From positions 1 through 40,751 of the forward strand of contig WTFW01000156.1 in the NCBI GenBank assembly GCA_011523785.1: 40,751 nucleotides of DNA. Direction: 5' to 3'. Positions 24,940 through 35,721 of this stretch are shown here, in pieces; position 1 is the stretch's first letter, and every line of letters starts with the position of its first letter. This DNA comes from Chloroflexota bacterium. Its GTDB lineage: Bacteria; Chloroflexota; UBA11872. The position numbers were made by a program, and so were the translations under genes. Under the pieces are notes generated by a model that worked only from the letters and a program-made list of their open reading frames with translations, was not told the origin of the DNA and made no database searches.

Positions 24940-25910
24940 GTTTCCTCCTCGTCGTCGGCATCGCCCGGCTGCGGCGCCAGGAGTGCCTGCACGAACCGGT
25001 CCGGATTGAATGGCTCGAAGTCGGTCAGGCGCTCGCCGACGCCGACAAACTTAATCGGAAGGCCCGTGGCTCGCGTGACGGCAAACGCGGCCCCGCCCTT
25101 CGCCGAGCTGTCCAGCTTCGTCAGCACGATGCCAGTCACGTTGGCCGTATCCAGAAATCCCTGAGCCTGGTGCAGGCCATTCTGTCCCGTGAGCGCGTCC
25201 AATACGAGCAGGACCTCGTGCGGCGCCCCCGGCGCCTTGCGCGCGGCAACGCGACGCATCTTGGCCAACTCGTTCATGAGGTTCACGTTGTTGTGCTGCC
25301 GGCCGGCCGAGTCGGCAATCACATAGTCCGCACCCCGTGCCTGAGCCGCGTCCAACGCGTCGTATATCACCGCGCCGGGGTCGCCGCCCGGCTGGTGGGC
25401 GATTACCGGCACGCCGGCTCGGTCGCCCCAGATCTGCAACTGCTCGATGGCGCCGGCACGAAAGGTGTCGCCGGCCGCCAGCAGGACCTCGTGCCCGTTG
25501 GAGCGCAATAAGTGCGCGAGCTTGGCGATCGACGTCGTTTTGCCCGCCCCGTTGACCCCGACCACAAACACAACCTGCGGCGGCGGACCGCTGGCAAACT
25601 GCGCGTCGTGTCCGCCCAGCGCCTCGATCAGACGCCCCGCCAGCAACTCGCGCGCGGCCTCCGGGTCGGCTCTTCCATCCGTTTGCACGGTCTCGCGCAG
25701 TTCATCCAGCAACTCCATGGCCAGAAAGGGACCCAGGTCGGCTGCGATCAGCACTTCTTCCAGGTCATCCCAGTCCGCCTCGCTCAGCTTGGAGCGGCGT
25801 AGCCAGCGCCGCACGGTCGCGAACCGGCGCTGTGTGGGCTCCACGGCCGGCGCCGTCTCAAATTCCGGCGCTTCGGTGCGCGGCGTCCTTCGCAGCCGCT
25901 TCAACAGCAC
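24936..25910 (-). CDS. ftsY: Signal recognition particle receptor FtsY
   Basis: 324 residues. FtsY is the membrane-associated GTPase that receives ribosome-SRP complexes. The NG domain is complete: N domain helices about 30-95, G1 [51 protein letters not shown], the [15 protein letters not shown] guanine-specificity motif, and the closing [23 protein letters not shown]. The acidic A domain is very short, as in many bacteria. The start is GTG with GGAGG upstream at ideal spacing. Confidence 0.97.
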   Translation of the reverse strand: MLLKRLRRTPRTEAPEFETAPAVEPTQRRFATVRRWLRRSKLSEADWDDLEEVLIAADLGPFLAMELLDELRETVQTDGRADPEAARELLAGRLIEALGGHDAQFASGPPPQVVFVVGVNGAGKTTSIAKLAHLLRSNGHEVLLAAGDTFRAGAIEQLQIWGDRAGVPVIAHQPGGDPGAVIYDALDAAQARGADYVIADSAGRQHNNVNLMNELAKMRRVAARKAPGAPHEVLLVLDALTGQNGLHQAQGFLDTANVTGIVLTKLDSSAKGGAAFAVTRATGLPIKFVGVGERLTDFEPFNPDRFVQALLAPQPGDADDEEET

Positions 25911-26040
25911 GCCAACCTCCGATTCAGTGATTCAGGCTGGAAGTCACCCATCGTGCCAAGCGGCACGGCGCGGCCGCCTGGTTCGACAACCACGCCGGCC
26001 GGCAGCCAGATTCAGGCCCGCTTCGGTCCGGCTTTGAGCG

Positions 26041-26472
26041 TCAGAGTCCCCCCAGCCCACCCCGAAGGTGCTCGCTGGTTATCTCGCGACCCGTCAGGCT
26101 GAACGACTGCCCGCAGCCGCAGACGGATTGGGCTCGCGGATTGAGCACCTTGAACCCGCCGTCCATCAGCGAGTCGCTGTACTCCAGCGTCGAACCTCGC
26201 AGCAGTTCGGCGCTCTCCTGGTCGACGACTACCGTGACCCCGTGGGCCGGAATGCTCCGATCTCCATCGCGCGGTCCGGGCTCGATGCCCATGGCGTAGC
26301 GAAAGTCGCCGCAGCCGGAATCAACGATTACGCGCACCCGCAGCACCGCGTCGGGGCGATTTCGCTTGGTCCGCATCCGGTCGAATTCGGCAGCGGCCGA
26401 AGGCTGCACAACCAGGATCGGCCTGTCGGCCATTGGGAGGTCCATCAGAGTCGGCGCGTCGCTTGTGGCCAC
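26041..26472 (-). CDS. IscA/ErpA-type iron-sulfur carrier protein
   Basis: 143 residues, with the HesB/IscA/ErpA fold: an N-terminal extension of about 20 residues, then LVVQPSAAAEFDRM, VIVDSGCGDFRYAMGI carrying the first conserved cysteine, GVTVVVDQESAELLRGSTLEYSDSLMDGGFKVLNPRA, and C-terminal CGCGQSF with the remaining two cysteines. These proteins carry or deliver Fe-S clusters to client enzymes. The GTG start has GAAGGA upstream. A cysteine desulfurase and a SufR-like regulator lie close on the same strand, separated by one small gene. Confidence 0.88.
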   Translation of the reverse strand: MATSDAPTLMDLPMADRPILVVQPSAAAEFDRMRTKRNRPDAVLRVRVIVDSGCGDFRYAMGIEPGPRDGDRSIPAHGVTVVVDQESAELLRGSTLEYSDSLMDGGFKVLNPRAQSVCGCGQSFSLTGREITSEHLRGGLGGL

Positions 26473-26584
26473 GTCGGCGTTCCTTCGCTTCGAGACGCGT
26501 CGCCGGCATTCCCGCGCGACACCCTGAGCCTACGCAACCCGGCAAGGGCTCGCCACATGTTCAGTGGCATTTGCCCGTATCTGG

Positions 26585-26818
26585 CTAAGGCTGCGCGGAC
26601 AGGCCTTCGACTCGCGCGTCAAGGTCGTCGACTCGGGTGTTGAGGGCGTCAATCCGCGCGGCAAGCTCGCCGTGCTGGCGGCTGTTCTCCTCGCGAAACT
26701 GGCGCAGATCGCTGCGGAGTCCGCTATGGAGCTTGAAACTCACCCCGATGATCAGCCCGCCGAGCCCGATCAGCAGCGTCGCGCCCACGCTGAGGATTCC
26801 GATCAATTCTGCCGACAC
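26585..26818 (-). CDS. Small membrane-anchored coiled-coil protein
   Basis: 77 residues. One N-terminal membrane helix (about 5-27, IGILSVGATLLIGLGGLIIGVSF in pattern) is followed by a charged coiled coil (SDLRQFREENSRQHGELAARIDALNTRVDDLDARVEGL) with a clear heptad pattern. Similar short proteins occur in many bacteria and are uncharacterised; they may oligomerise at the membrane. The GTG start has AGAAGGG upstream. It sits between the desulfurase and the IscA-like gene. Confidence 0.6.
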   Translation of the reverse strand: MSAELIGILSVGATLLIGLGGLIIGVSFKLHSGLRSDLRQFREENSRQHGELAARIDALNTRVDDLDARVEGLSAQP

Positions 26819-26902
26819 GACGGCCCTTCTACCGCCCAGTGACTGTTTTCTGATTCTACGACGGCTCGGATCAGGCAGCGTACGTTGCGTGGTCGACGTC
26901 GC

Positions 26903-28075
26903 CTATAGCGCGGTCGATTGCGTAGTCGCGGGACGCGCTCGCGGGACCAACTCGCGCAACACCTCCAGCGCCCGCCCAACCTCCGCTTCGGTGTTCCCGC
27001 GTCCGGTCGTCAGCCGCAGGCTGCCGGCGGCCAGATCCGGCTTGACGCCCATAGCCAGAAGCACGTGCGAAGGCTCGAGTGACGCCGACGTGCAGGCCGA
27101 GCCGCTGGATGCTGCAATGCCGGCGGCGTCCAGCCCCAGCAGCAACGCTTCACCGTCCACGCCCGCAAAGCAGACGTTGACATTATTTGGCAACCGCTGG
27201 CGTCGGGGACCATTCAGGTGGCTTCCGGGAATGGCTGCGATTCCCTCGATCAGCAGGTCGCGCAAGCGTGCGTTGTGCGCAGCCGAGGTTGGGCGCGCGG
27301 CCTCGGCACGTCTCAGCGCAACGCCCAGGCCTACCGCAAAGGCCACGTTCTCGGTTCCCGCGCGTCGATTCCGCTCCTGCGAGCCTCCAACGATCTGTGG
27401 ACTCGGTCGCACCCCGCGCCGCACGAAGAGTGCGCCAACGCCTTTCGGCCCGTAGAACTTGTGCGCGGCGATACTCAGCATATCGACGCCCAATGCGGGA
27501 ATGTCGATCGGCAACTGCCCCGGCGCCTGCACAGCGTCCGTGTGAACCAGGGCCGGATGCTCACGCAGCGCCTCTGCGACCTCGGCCACTGGCTGGATGG
27601 CGCCCATCTCGTTGTTGGCATACATCACGCTGACCAGGGCGGTGTCCGGCCGGACGGCGTTGAGCAGCGCCTCCGGAACCACCAGACCGTGGGCGTCCAC
27701 AGGGACCACCGTGGCTTCAAAGTCGTGGTGCCGCGCCAGCGCCTGCACCGAGTGCAGCACGGCGTGATGCTCCACGGCCGTGGTCACCAGGTGCCGCAGT
27801 CCCTCGCGTGCCGCCGCAAACGCCGCGCCCCGGATCGCCAGGGCGGCGCCCTCACTGCCCCCGCTCGTGAACACGATCTCGCCTGGATCGGCAGCCAGCG
27901 CTGCCGCGACTTGCGCGCGAGCCTCGTCCAGCGCGTCCCGCGCGGCACGGCCCTCCGCATAGAGCGAACTTGGGTTACCCGGCAGATCCTGTAATACCGC
28001 AACGATCGCATCGCGCACCACTGGGTCCAGTGGCGTGGTAGCCGCGTGGTCGAGGTAAACGCGAGAGGCCGCCAT
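26903..28075 (-). CDS. Cysteine desulfurase (NifS/IscS class V aminotransferase)
   Basis: 390 residues. It removes sulfur from cysteine as a persulfide for Fe-S cluster assembly and tRNA thiolation. Visible elements: YLDHAATTPLDP at the N-terminus, TSGGSEGAALAIRG, AVEHHAVLHS with PLP-stacking histidine, MYANNEMGAIQPV, SIAAHKFYGPKGVGALFVRRG with the PLP lysine, GTENVAFAVGLGVAL, and the catalytic cysteine in SSGSACTSASLEPSHVL, the short active-site loop of the NifS/IscS group I. It lies 30 bases downstream of the SufR-like regulator, so the two form an operon. Confidence 0.95.
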   Translation of the reverse strand: MAASRVYLDHAATTPLDPVVRDAIVAVLQDLPGNPSSLYAEGRAARDALDEARAQVAAALAADPGEIVFTSGGSEGAALAIRGAAFAAAREGLRHLVTTAVEHHAVLHSVQALARHHDFEATVVPVDAHGLVVPEALLNAVRPDTALVSVMYANNEMGAIQPVAEVAEALREHPALVHTDAVQAPGQLPIDIPALGVDMLSIAAHKFYGPKGVGALFVRRGVRPSPQIVGGSQERNRRAGTENVAFAVGLGVALRRAEAARPTSAAHNARLRDLLIEGIAAIPGSHLNGPRRQRLPNNVNVCFAGVDGEALLLGLDAAGIAASSGSACTSASLEPSHVLLAMGVKPDLAAGSLRLTTGRGNTEAEVGRALEVLRELVPRARPATTQSTAL

Positions 28076-28105
28076 TGGCGTGGGGACGCGCCGCTCGCGC
28101 CGTGT

Positions 28106-28762
28106 CTAGGTCGTGGCGGGCGAGGACTGCGGCAGCGACGAACGTTCCTGGATCGCGTACGTGCAGGCACACCCCTCGCGTGGACCTACCTCCAGGGGAA
28201 CGACCTCCGCCTCGACGAGTCGCCGGATCAGCCGCAACTCGGAGTCACATCCCGCTCGGCACGTTGAGGCGACGTCCCAGATTGGGCAGTGGTGCGCCGA
28301 CAGCACATACCCGGTATCGGTTCGGTCGACGCGCGGCATAAAGCCACACTCGTCCATGATCCGCCGCAGTTCCTGCACCCGCGCGTGAAAGTCCAGGCCC
28401 GCCAGGCGCGGCGCAAATCGCTGGTATTGCTTGTCCTCGTGGTGCGTCAGGATCTGATTCAAGAGGTCGTGCCCGCCAAATGCCAGCACGCCCTCCACGA
28501 AGTCCTTCGCGAATTCCCCATAGCCTTGCGGGAATCTCGCGTGCCCGGCACTTGTCAGTTCGTACTGGTGGCGCGGGCGTCCGGGACCGCCGCGCACCAC
28601 CTGCACGCGCACAAGTCCCTCAGCCACCAGCCGGTCGAGATGAGGTCGGACGGCCGACAGGCTGCTGCCGATAGCCTCGGCAATCGCCCGACACTGAAGT
28701 GCCCCTTGCATCTTGAGGGCGTGCAGGATTTGCTCGCGGGGATTTGCGGATTGCTCGGACAT
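28106..28762 (-). CDS. SufR-like iron-sulfur-sensing transcriptional regulator
   Basis: 218 residues. The N-terminal winged helix (REQILHALKMQGALQCRAIAEAIGSSLSAVRPHLDRLVAEGLVRV, then GGPGRPRHQYELTSAG) is DNA-binding. The C-terminal half has cysteines arranged CPIWDVASTCRAGC and CAC near the end, the SufR pattern in which they hold a [4Fe-4S] cluster; SufR represses Fe-S biosynthesis genes when clusters are sufficient. Directly followed by a cysteine desulfurase, so a feedback loop is likely. The exact ligands and operator are not visible. ATG 28762. Confidence 0.85.
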   Translation of the reverse strand: MSEQSANPREQILHALKMQGALQCRAIAEAIGSSLSAVRPHLDRLVAEGLVRVQVVRGGPGRPRHQYELTSAGHARFPQGYGEFAKDFVEGVLAFGGHDLLNQILTHHEDKQYQRFAPRLAGLDFHARVQELRRIMDECGFMPRVDRTDTGYVLSAHHCPIWDVASTCRAGCDSELRLIRRLVEAEVVPLEVGPREGCACTYAIQERSSLPQSSPATT

Positions 28763-28891
28763 GCGCCGCCAGCGCCGGGTCGTTGATCGAACCTACCACC
28801 GCCGGATAGCCCTTACCAACTGGTTTCGGGTGCTCCCCGGGCGAATCCGAGGCATTTACACAATTTAGACGGACTTTTCTGGACAAACGTG

Positions 28892-28897
28892 TATACT
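28892..28897 (+). promoter_or_regulatory. Candidate -10 box of the sigma factor gene
   Basis: TATACT, five of six to consensus, 61 bases before the ATG at 28959. The expected -35 position (about 28869-28874, ACGGAC) is weak. The surrounding stretch is strikingly A+T-rich compared with its neighbours, as expected for a promoter. Confidence 0.45.
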
Positions 28898-28958
28898 CGC
28901 CGTGTCGGATGACAGGCGACCACCGTTGATCGCCCCGACGCTCTCCGACGAGGCATGA

Positions 28959-29948
<990 letters not shown>

Positions 29949-29972
29949 CCGCTCCGGTTCGGACGCTTCGAG

Positions 29973-31040
<1,068 letters not shown>

Positions 31041-31209
31041 GACAACAATTGCTGGCGCGTTGCAGCGACCGACCACGAAAACCTGTTGAGGGTGAGCGAG
31101 CCTACGGCCCGAGCCGTGGGATTGGTCAAGAGCGCCAGCCCGACCAGATTAGGTGTCCGGGATTCTCGCACACCGAGCCGCCTCGTGGGCAAGCGCTCAG
31201 CGAGTTGGA

Positions 31210-32241
31210 CTACGCGAAGAGGCTGAGTAGCTCCAAGTAGGTATCGTCCAGCGGTCGGGTCTTGCCGGCAATGTCGACCAGCGGCACGGGTTCAATGTTC
31301 GGCCCCTGCTGGGCGGCCATCTGACCGCGCTGACCCGCGGCCAGATACCCGACGGCCGCCACGCCGAGGCGTGTGCCGAGAACTCGATCGAACGTCGTGG
31401 GCGTCCCGCCCCGCTGGAGGTGGCCCAGGACGCTGGACCGCGTCTCGATCCCGGTGGCTCCCTCGATTACTCGGGCAAGGCTCTCGCCTACGCTGCGCGC
31501 GGCCAACACGATGTGGCCGAACTCGTCGGTCGCCTGCACCCCGGCCTCGCCGACTTCCAGCCCATCGATCTCGGCACCTTCGGCCACCACGACGATGCTG
31601 TAGTCGCGCCCCTGCTCGTAGCGCCGCTGGACGTGCGCCACAAACTCGTCGCGCGTGCTGCGCTGCTCAGGCACGGCAATGAAATCGGCGCCGCCCGCCA
31701 GACCTCCCAGCGCCGCCAGCCAGCCGGCCTGGCGCCCCATCGTTTCCACCACCGTTGCCCGGTGATGCGACATGGTGGTGCTGCGCAGGCGTGCGATAGA
31801 TCCGGCAATCGTTTCCACGGCGGTGTCGAATCCAATGCACATGTCGGTGCCCGGAACGTCGTTGTCGATGGTCTTGGGGATGCCGACAACAGGTAGTCCG
31901 TCCCCGGCCAGCGCGCCGGCCACAGACAGCGTGTCGTCGCCGCCGATGGCTATCAGACCGTCCAGACCCATGTCGTCAAAGACCGATGCCGCCTTCGCGT
32001 AGCTCTCCGGCGTCCGAAGCGGGTTGGTGCGCGAACTGCCAAGCAAGGTTCCCCCGACACTCAGGAACCCATCGGTGTTCTCGATGCTCAGCGACGTCCC
32101 GTTGCGGCGTAGCACGCCGGCCCATCCGTCATGCAGGCCTGTGACTGACCAGTCCCGCTCAAGGCTTGCCCGTGTCACGGCCCGAATCGCGGCATTCAGT
32201 CCCGGGCAGTCGCCGCCGCCGGTCAGAACTCCGATGTGCAC
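31210..32241 (-). CDS. 6-phosphofructokinase, PPi-dependent type
   Basis: 343 residues, PfkA-family fold. GVLTGGGDCPGLNAAIRAV opens the protein; the effector/nucleotide motif reads GGDDT at 100-104 and the catalytic loop PKTIDND at 122-128. ATP-dependent PfkA has GGDGS and PGTIDND at these places; D in GGDD and K in PKTIDND are the marks of pyrophosphate-dependent enzymes (Pfp), which act reversibly in glycolysis and gluconeogenesis. ETMGRQAGWLAA and VLGHLQRGGTPTTFDR follow. The GTG start has GAGG eight bases upstream. nadA lies 169 bases downstream. PPi specificity is inferred from the two residues. Confidence 0.92.
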   Translation of the reverse strand: MHIGVLTGGGDCPGLNAAIRAVTRASLERDWSVTGLHDGWAGVLRRNGTSLSIENTDGFLSVGGTLLGSSRTNPLRTPESYAKAASVFDDMGLDGLIAIGGDDTLSVAGALAGDGLPVVGIPKTIDNDVPGTDMCIGFDTAVETIAGSIARLRSTTMSHHRATVVETMGRQAGWLAALGGLAGGADFIAVPEQRSTRDEFVAHVQRRYEQGRDYSIVVVAEGAEIDGLEVGEAGVQATDEFGHIVLAARSVGESLARVIEGATGIETRSSVLGHLQRGGTPTTFDRVLGTRLGVAAVGYLAAGQRGQMAAQQGPNIEPVPLVDIAGKTRPLDDTYLELLSLFA

Positions 32242-32257
32242 AGGTATACCTCACTTG

Positions 32258-32268
32258 CAAACTGTTTG
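32258..32268. promoter_or_regulatory. Small palindrome in the pfk/nitroreductase divergent region
   Basis: CAAACTGTTTG, a perfect 5-1-5 inverted repeat 16 bases upstream of the pfk start. It could be an operator; evidence is weak. Confidence 0.25.
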
Positions 32269-32344
32269 ATTCAACCATAACCGTCCGCGCCGCAACGGCG
32301 CGCCCGATACCATGATGGTCGCCAGCCATCCGTGGAACGACCGT

Positions 32345-32923
32345 ATGGACGTCTACACTGCGATCCGCGGCCGCCGCAGCATCACGGGGCTAACCGCCGA
32401 TGTCCCCGACCGCGCAGTACTCGATCGAATCATCCAGACCTCCGTCTGGGCGCCGAACCACCACCTTACGGAACCCTGGCGCTTTCACGTCCTCTGCGGC
32501 GCGGCCCGCGACGAGATGGGCGCCATGGTCGCTAATCGCCTGGAATCAGAACTGGACCCGGACGATCCGGCGTCGGCTCCATCCATCCGCTCTGCCCGCG
32601 TCCGGCTGCGTCGGTCGCCCGTAGTGATCGTCGTCAGCCAGGTCTGGTCCGATGATCCCGTTACGAACCTTGAGGACTATGCCTCCGTCTGCTGCGCAAC
32701 CCAGAACCTGATGCTGGCGGCGCATGCTGAAGGTCTCGCCACCAAGTGGCGTACCGGGGAAATGTGCGACTTTGCGGCCAGCAAGGAGTTTCTGGGCCTG
32801 GACCGGAAGGACCGTATCGTCGGGTACATCTATCTCGGACACCCATCACCCGCGATCGGGCCAGATCGGCGTGAGAGGCAGCCGGCGCCGGTCGAGTGGC
32901 TTGGATGGGACGACGATGCCTGA
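32345..32923 (+). CDS. Nitroreductase-family protein
   Basis: 192 residues from ATG 32345 (203 from ATG 32312). FMN-binding nitroreductase fold of the YdjA/small-subfamily type: MDVYTAIRGRRSITGLTADVP, SVWAPNHHLTEPWRFHVLCGAARD, CCATQNLMLAAHAEGLATKWRTG, and VGYIYLGHP near the C-terminus. Such flavoproteins reduce nitro groups, quinones or enones with NAD(P)H; physiological substrate is unknown. The amidase gene begins 32 bases after its stop, so the two may be cotranscribed. Confidence 0.85.
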   Translation: MDVYTAIRGRRSITGLTADVPDRAVLDRIIQTSVWAPNHHLTEPWRFHVLCGAARDEMGAMVANRLESELDPDDPASAPSIRSARVRLRRSPVVIVVSQVWSDDPVTNLEDYASVCCATQNLMLAAHAEGLATKWRTGEMCDFAASKEFLGLDRKDRIVGYIYLGHPSPAIGPDRRERQPAPVEWLGWDDDA

Positions 32924-32955
32924 TGGAGCCCGGCCGCTCCTAGGAAGACCGACGC

Positions 32956-34380
32956 ATGCTCCCAGGTAACGAGCTCGCCCGCCTGTCGATCTCGGAAGTC
33001 GGCGCGCTGATCGCCGCCGGTGAAGTCAGTCCGGTCGAGGTCACGCGCAACTCCCTGGACCGGCTTGACCGCTACGCCGGTCCCCTCGGCGCAACCACCG
33101 CGATTCTGCACGACGCGGCGCTGGCCGACGCCCGCAGGGCCGAACGAGAGATCCTGGCCGGCGACTATCGCGGCCCGCTCCACGGCGTCCCCGTCGGCAT
33201 CAAGGACCTGGCCGACGTGGCCGGCGCGGTTACCACCGCCGGTTCCACCGTCTTTGGCGATGAGCCGGCCACCGTGGACGCCGAATTGGTCCGGGGGCTC
33301 CGCAAGGCCGGCGCCGTCATCGCCTGCAAGCTGAACTGCGATGAGTTCGCCTACCACCCGACGGGCGCGACGTCGCAGCTGGGGCCTTCCCGCAATCCTT
33401 GGAATACGGAGATTGTCTCAGGCGGATCCAGCGGCGGTACCGGCTCGGCGGTGGCGGCCGGCCTGATCTACGGGGGACTGGGCACCGATACCGGCGGCTC
33501 CATCCGCCTGCCCTCGGCCTTATGCGGCCTGGTCGGCATTAAGCCCACCTACGGTCGGGTCAGCCTGGAAGGCCTGCGCCTGCTCAGTCCCAGCTTTGAC
33601 ACGCCAGGTCCCATGGCCCGAAGCACCAGTGACGCCGCTGTCATGTTGCAGGCAATGGCCGATCCCGTCACCGACGAGACCATCGCCACAGCCAACCGCG
33701 CGGCCCACCTCACCAGCGAGATGCCGGTTGGCCTCGAGGGCTTGCGCGTCGGCGTGCCCTCCAACTACTTCTTTGAGGACCTGGACCCCGAAGTCGAACG
33801 CATCGTCCAATCCGCCGTGGACGCTCTGGCCATTCTGGGCGGCGACCTGGTGCAGGTTGGCACGCCCTCGGTGCCCGATCTGGCGCTGTCGCAGCGCGGC
33901 ATTCTGACCATTGAGGCTTACCAGAATGTGCTTGGCGCCACCGGGGGCGATGTCACCCGCGTGAACCCGACGCTCCGAAACCGGCTGAAGCTCGGTCTGG
34001 AAGAGGCCATGCGTCCCGGCGAAGACATCCAGGTCACCCTGGGCCGCCTGCGCAGCCAGCGCGATGACGCCCTCGCCGTCTTCCGAAGAGCCGCTGGCAC
34101 GGTTGATGTGCTGGTGGCGCCGGTGCTACAGCGACCGCCGCCACGGATTGAAGACGCGCTGACCGACTACCACTGGATGCCCAACCTGACCCGGCCGTTC
34201 AACGCCACCCACCAACCGGTGGTCGCCGTGCCCTGCGGCTGGACAGAAGCTGGCCTCCCGATCGGCTTGCAGATCGTGGCGGCCAAGTACCGCGAGCGCA
34301 CCGCCCTGCGCGTGGCCTACGCCTACGAGCAGTCCGACCACGCGCCGGAACGCCGCTGGCCCGACCTACGCGCCGCGTAG
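32956..34380 (+). CDS. Amidase (amidase-signature family)
   Basis: 474 residues. The Ser-cis-Ser-Lys catalytic triad of the amidase-signature family is visible: lysine in VPVGIKDLADV near 78, first serine in GGSSGGTGSAVAAG, and the nucleophile in GTDTGGSIRLPSALCGLVGIKPTYGRVS. The C-terminal PFNATHQPVVAVPCGWTEAGLPIGLQIVA is typical too. The family includes GatA (tRNA-dependent amidotransferase) and many hydrolases for amides, carbamates or nitrile breakdown. There is no gatB or gatC neighbour, so a stand-alone hydrolase is more likely. Convergent with the YbjQ-family gene, only 10 bases between the stops. Confidence 0.9.
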   Translation: MLPGNELARLSISEVGALIAAGEVSPVEVTRNSLDRLDRYAGPLGATTAILHDAALADARRAEREILAGDYRGPLHGVPVGIKDLADVAGAVTTAGSTVFGDEPATVDAELVRGLRKAGAVIACKLNCDEFAYHPTGATSQLGPSRNPWNTEIVSGGSSGGTGSAVAAGLIYGGLGTDTGGSIRLPSALCGLVGIKPTYGRVSLEGLRLLSPSFDTPGPMARSTSDAAVMLQAMADPVTDETIATANRAAHLTSEMPVGLEGLRVGVPSNYFFEDLDPEVERIVQSAVDALAILGGDLVQVGTPSVPDLALSQRGILTIEAYQNVLGATGGDVTRVNPTLRNRLKLGLEEAMRPGEDIQVTLGRLRSQRDDALAVFRRAAGTVDVLVAPVLQRPPPRIEDALTDYHWMPNLTRPFNATHQPVVAVPCGWTEAGLPIGLQIVAAKYRERTALRVAYAYEQSDHAPERRWPDLRAA

Positions 34381-34390
34381 GCCCGCTCGG

Positions 34391-34708
34391 CTAGCTCTTC
34401 AGACGCACGGCCGTTCCATAGGCGAGCAGTTCGGCTGTGCCCTGCATGACGTCGGCCGTGTTGTAGCGAACCTGTACCACCGCGTCGGCGCCCAGCTTTT
34501 CCGCCTCGGCCACCATTCGGTTCAGGGCCTCGGCCCGCGCGGTCGTCAGCAACTCGGCGTACTCGTGCACTTCGCCGCCCACGATCGTGCGCAGCCCGGC
34601 CACGATGTCTCGCCCGACGCCCCGCGTTCGCACCGTGCTTCCCTGCACGATGTCGATAACTTCGGCGATTTCACGGCCAGGCACGGTCTCAGTCGTAACG
34701 ACGATCAC
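34391..34708 (-). CDS. YbjQ/UPF0145-family protein
   Basis: 105 residues. VTTETVPGREIAEVIDIVQGSTVRTRGVGRDIVAGLRTIVGGEVHEYAELLTTARAEALNRMVAEAEKLGADAVVQVRYNT is a full-length YbjQ/UPF0145 (DUF74) protein, a pentamer-forming fold of unknown function sometimes called heavy-metal-binding. The GTG start overlaps the kinase stop (GTGA) with a strong AAGGAGGAG upstream, so it is the last gene of the minus-strand operon. Confidence 0.9.
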   Translation of the reverse strand: MIVVTTETVPGREIAEVIDIVQGSTVRTRGVGRDIVAGLRTIVGGEVHEYAELLTTARAEALNRMVAEAEKLGADAVVQVRYNTADVMQGTAELLAYGTAVRLKS

Positions 34709-35718
34709 GAGTCTCCTCCTTGCGAAGCTGGCGGCGTCGCTTCGACGGAATCCAGCACCGCGACCACATCATCCCACCCCAGTTCGGCCGCCCGTGCCTG
34801 TACCTCGGCCCTATACGGAAGGCTGACGAGAGGTCCAACGCGCTCGACCTTTAGTCCAGCCACGACCGTGGCCAGTCGGGCCGACGTCGCAGGGTTCTGA
34901 CCTAAGAGTTCGCCAACCGCCAGGCCGCCCGCAAAAGCGTCCCCGCCGCCCTGCGCCCCCTCAACGATCCGCGCGACCGTCGGCAGACGGATTTCGCCAT
35001 CGGCCCAGGCCACGTAGGCGCCCGCTTCGGCCATCGACACCGCCGCCACGCGCGGCCCCTGGTCCAGCAGCCGGGCCGCCGTCGATTCGGGGTCGACAGT
35101 GCCGAACACCGCCTGCCCCTCGTCGAACCCGCACAGGGCCACGTCCACCAGCGGCAACACCTCGTCGGCTGCATCAGCTGCCGCCGGACCGTCCCAGATT
35201 TGCGGTCTGAAGTTGAGGTCGAAGGCCACCAGGGCGCCCGCGGCGCGGCCGCGCTCCGCCAGCCGGCGCGTCGCCTGCCGGGAAGAGCCCGAGATCGCCT
35301 GCGCAATGCCGTTCAGATGAACCATCTCCACGCCATCCAGGTCAATCTGTTCCATATCCGCCGGGCTCATGGTGGATGCGGCGCTGTGGCGTCGGTAGTA
35401 CCAGATGCTGTAGGCGCCCTGGCCACCTTGCTCCACCACATACATGCCCGTCGATCCGCCGCCCCGTTCCACGTAACGCAGGTCAACGCCGAGGCCGCGA
35501 AATTGGTCGAGCAGGTAGTCGCCGAATGGGTCCTCGCCCAGCCGGGTCACGATCGCGCTGGGGACTCCCAGGCGATGGACCGCGACCGCCACGTTCAGCG
35601 CGTCGCCGGAATACGACCGTTCCAGCAGGGCGGCGTCCGCCAGCGGCGCCTGAGCCGAGAGTTCGATCATGACCTCGCCCATGCTGACGAGGCGCGGCGC
35701 GGTGCGATGTGCGGTCAT
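34705..35718 (-). CDS. PfkB-family sugar kinase, 2-keto-3-deoxygluconate kinase-like
   Basis: 337 residues. Ribokinase fold: SMGEVMIELSA, DALNVAVAVHRLGVPSAIVTRLGEDPFGDYLLDQFRGLGVD, then the lid and AFDLNFRPQIWDG. The ATP-site motif is GAQGGGDAFAGGLAVG, where the aspartate is the catalytic base; the usual DTTGAGD reads EGAQGGGD here. FDLNFRPQIW is characteristic of KdgK-type kinases, which make 2-keto-3-deoxy-6-phosphogluconate, but fructo- or other sugar kinases are possible. The start lies three bases after the stop of the exported protein; overlap with the YbjQ gene follows. No KDPG aldolase is nearby. Confidence 0.85.
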   Translation of the reverse strand: MTAHRTAPRLVSMGEVMIELSAQAPLADAALLERSYSGDALNVAVAVHRLGVPSAIVTRLGEDPFGDYLLDQFRGLGVDLRYVERGGGSTGMYVVEQGGQGAYSIWYYRRHSAASTMSPADMEQIDLDGVEMVHLNGIAQAISGSSRQATRRLAERGRAAGALVAFDLNFRPQIWDGPAAADAADEVLPLVDVALCGFDEGQAVFGTVDPESTAARLLDQGPRVAAVSMAEAGAYVAWADGEIRLPTVARIVEGAQGGGDAFAGGLAVGELLGQNPATSARLATVVAGLKVERVGPLVSLPYRAEVQARAAELGWDDVVAVLDSVEATPPASQGGDS

Positions 35719-35721
35719 GGG

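Noticed and set aside
31041-31209. Possible riboswitch or NAD-linked regulator site upstream of nadA
   Set aside because: No convincing structure or known NrtR/NiaR-like palindrome visible by eye.
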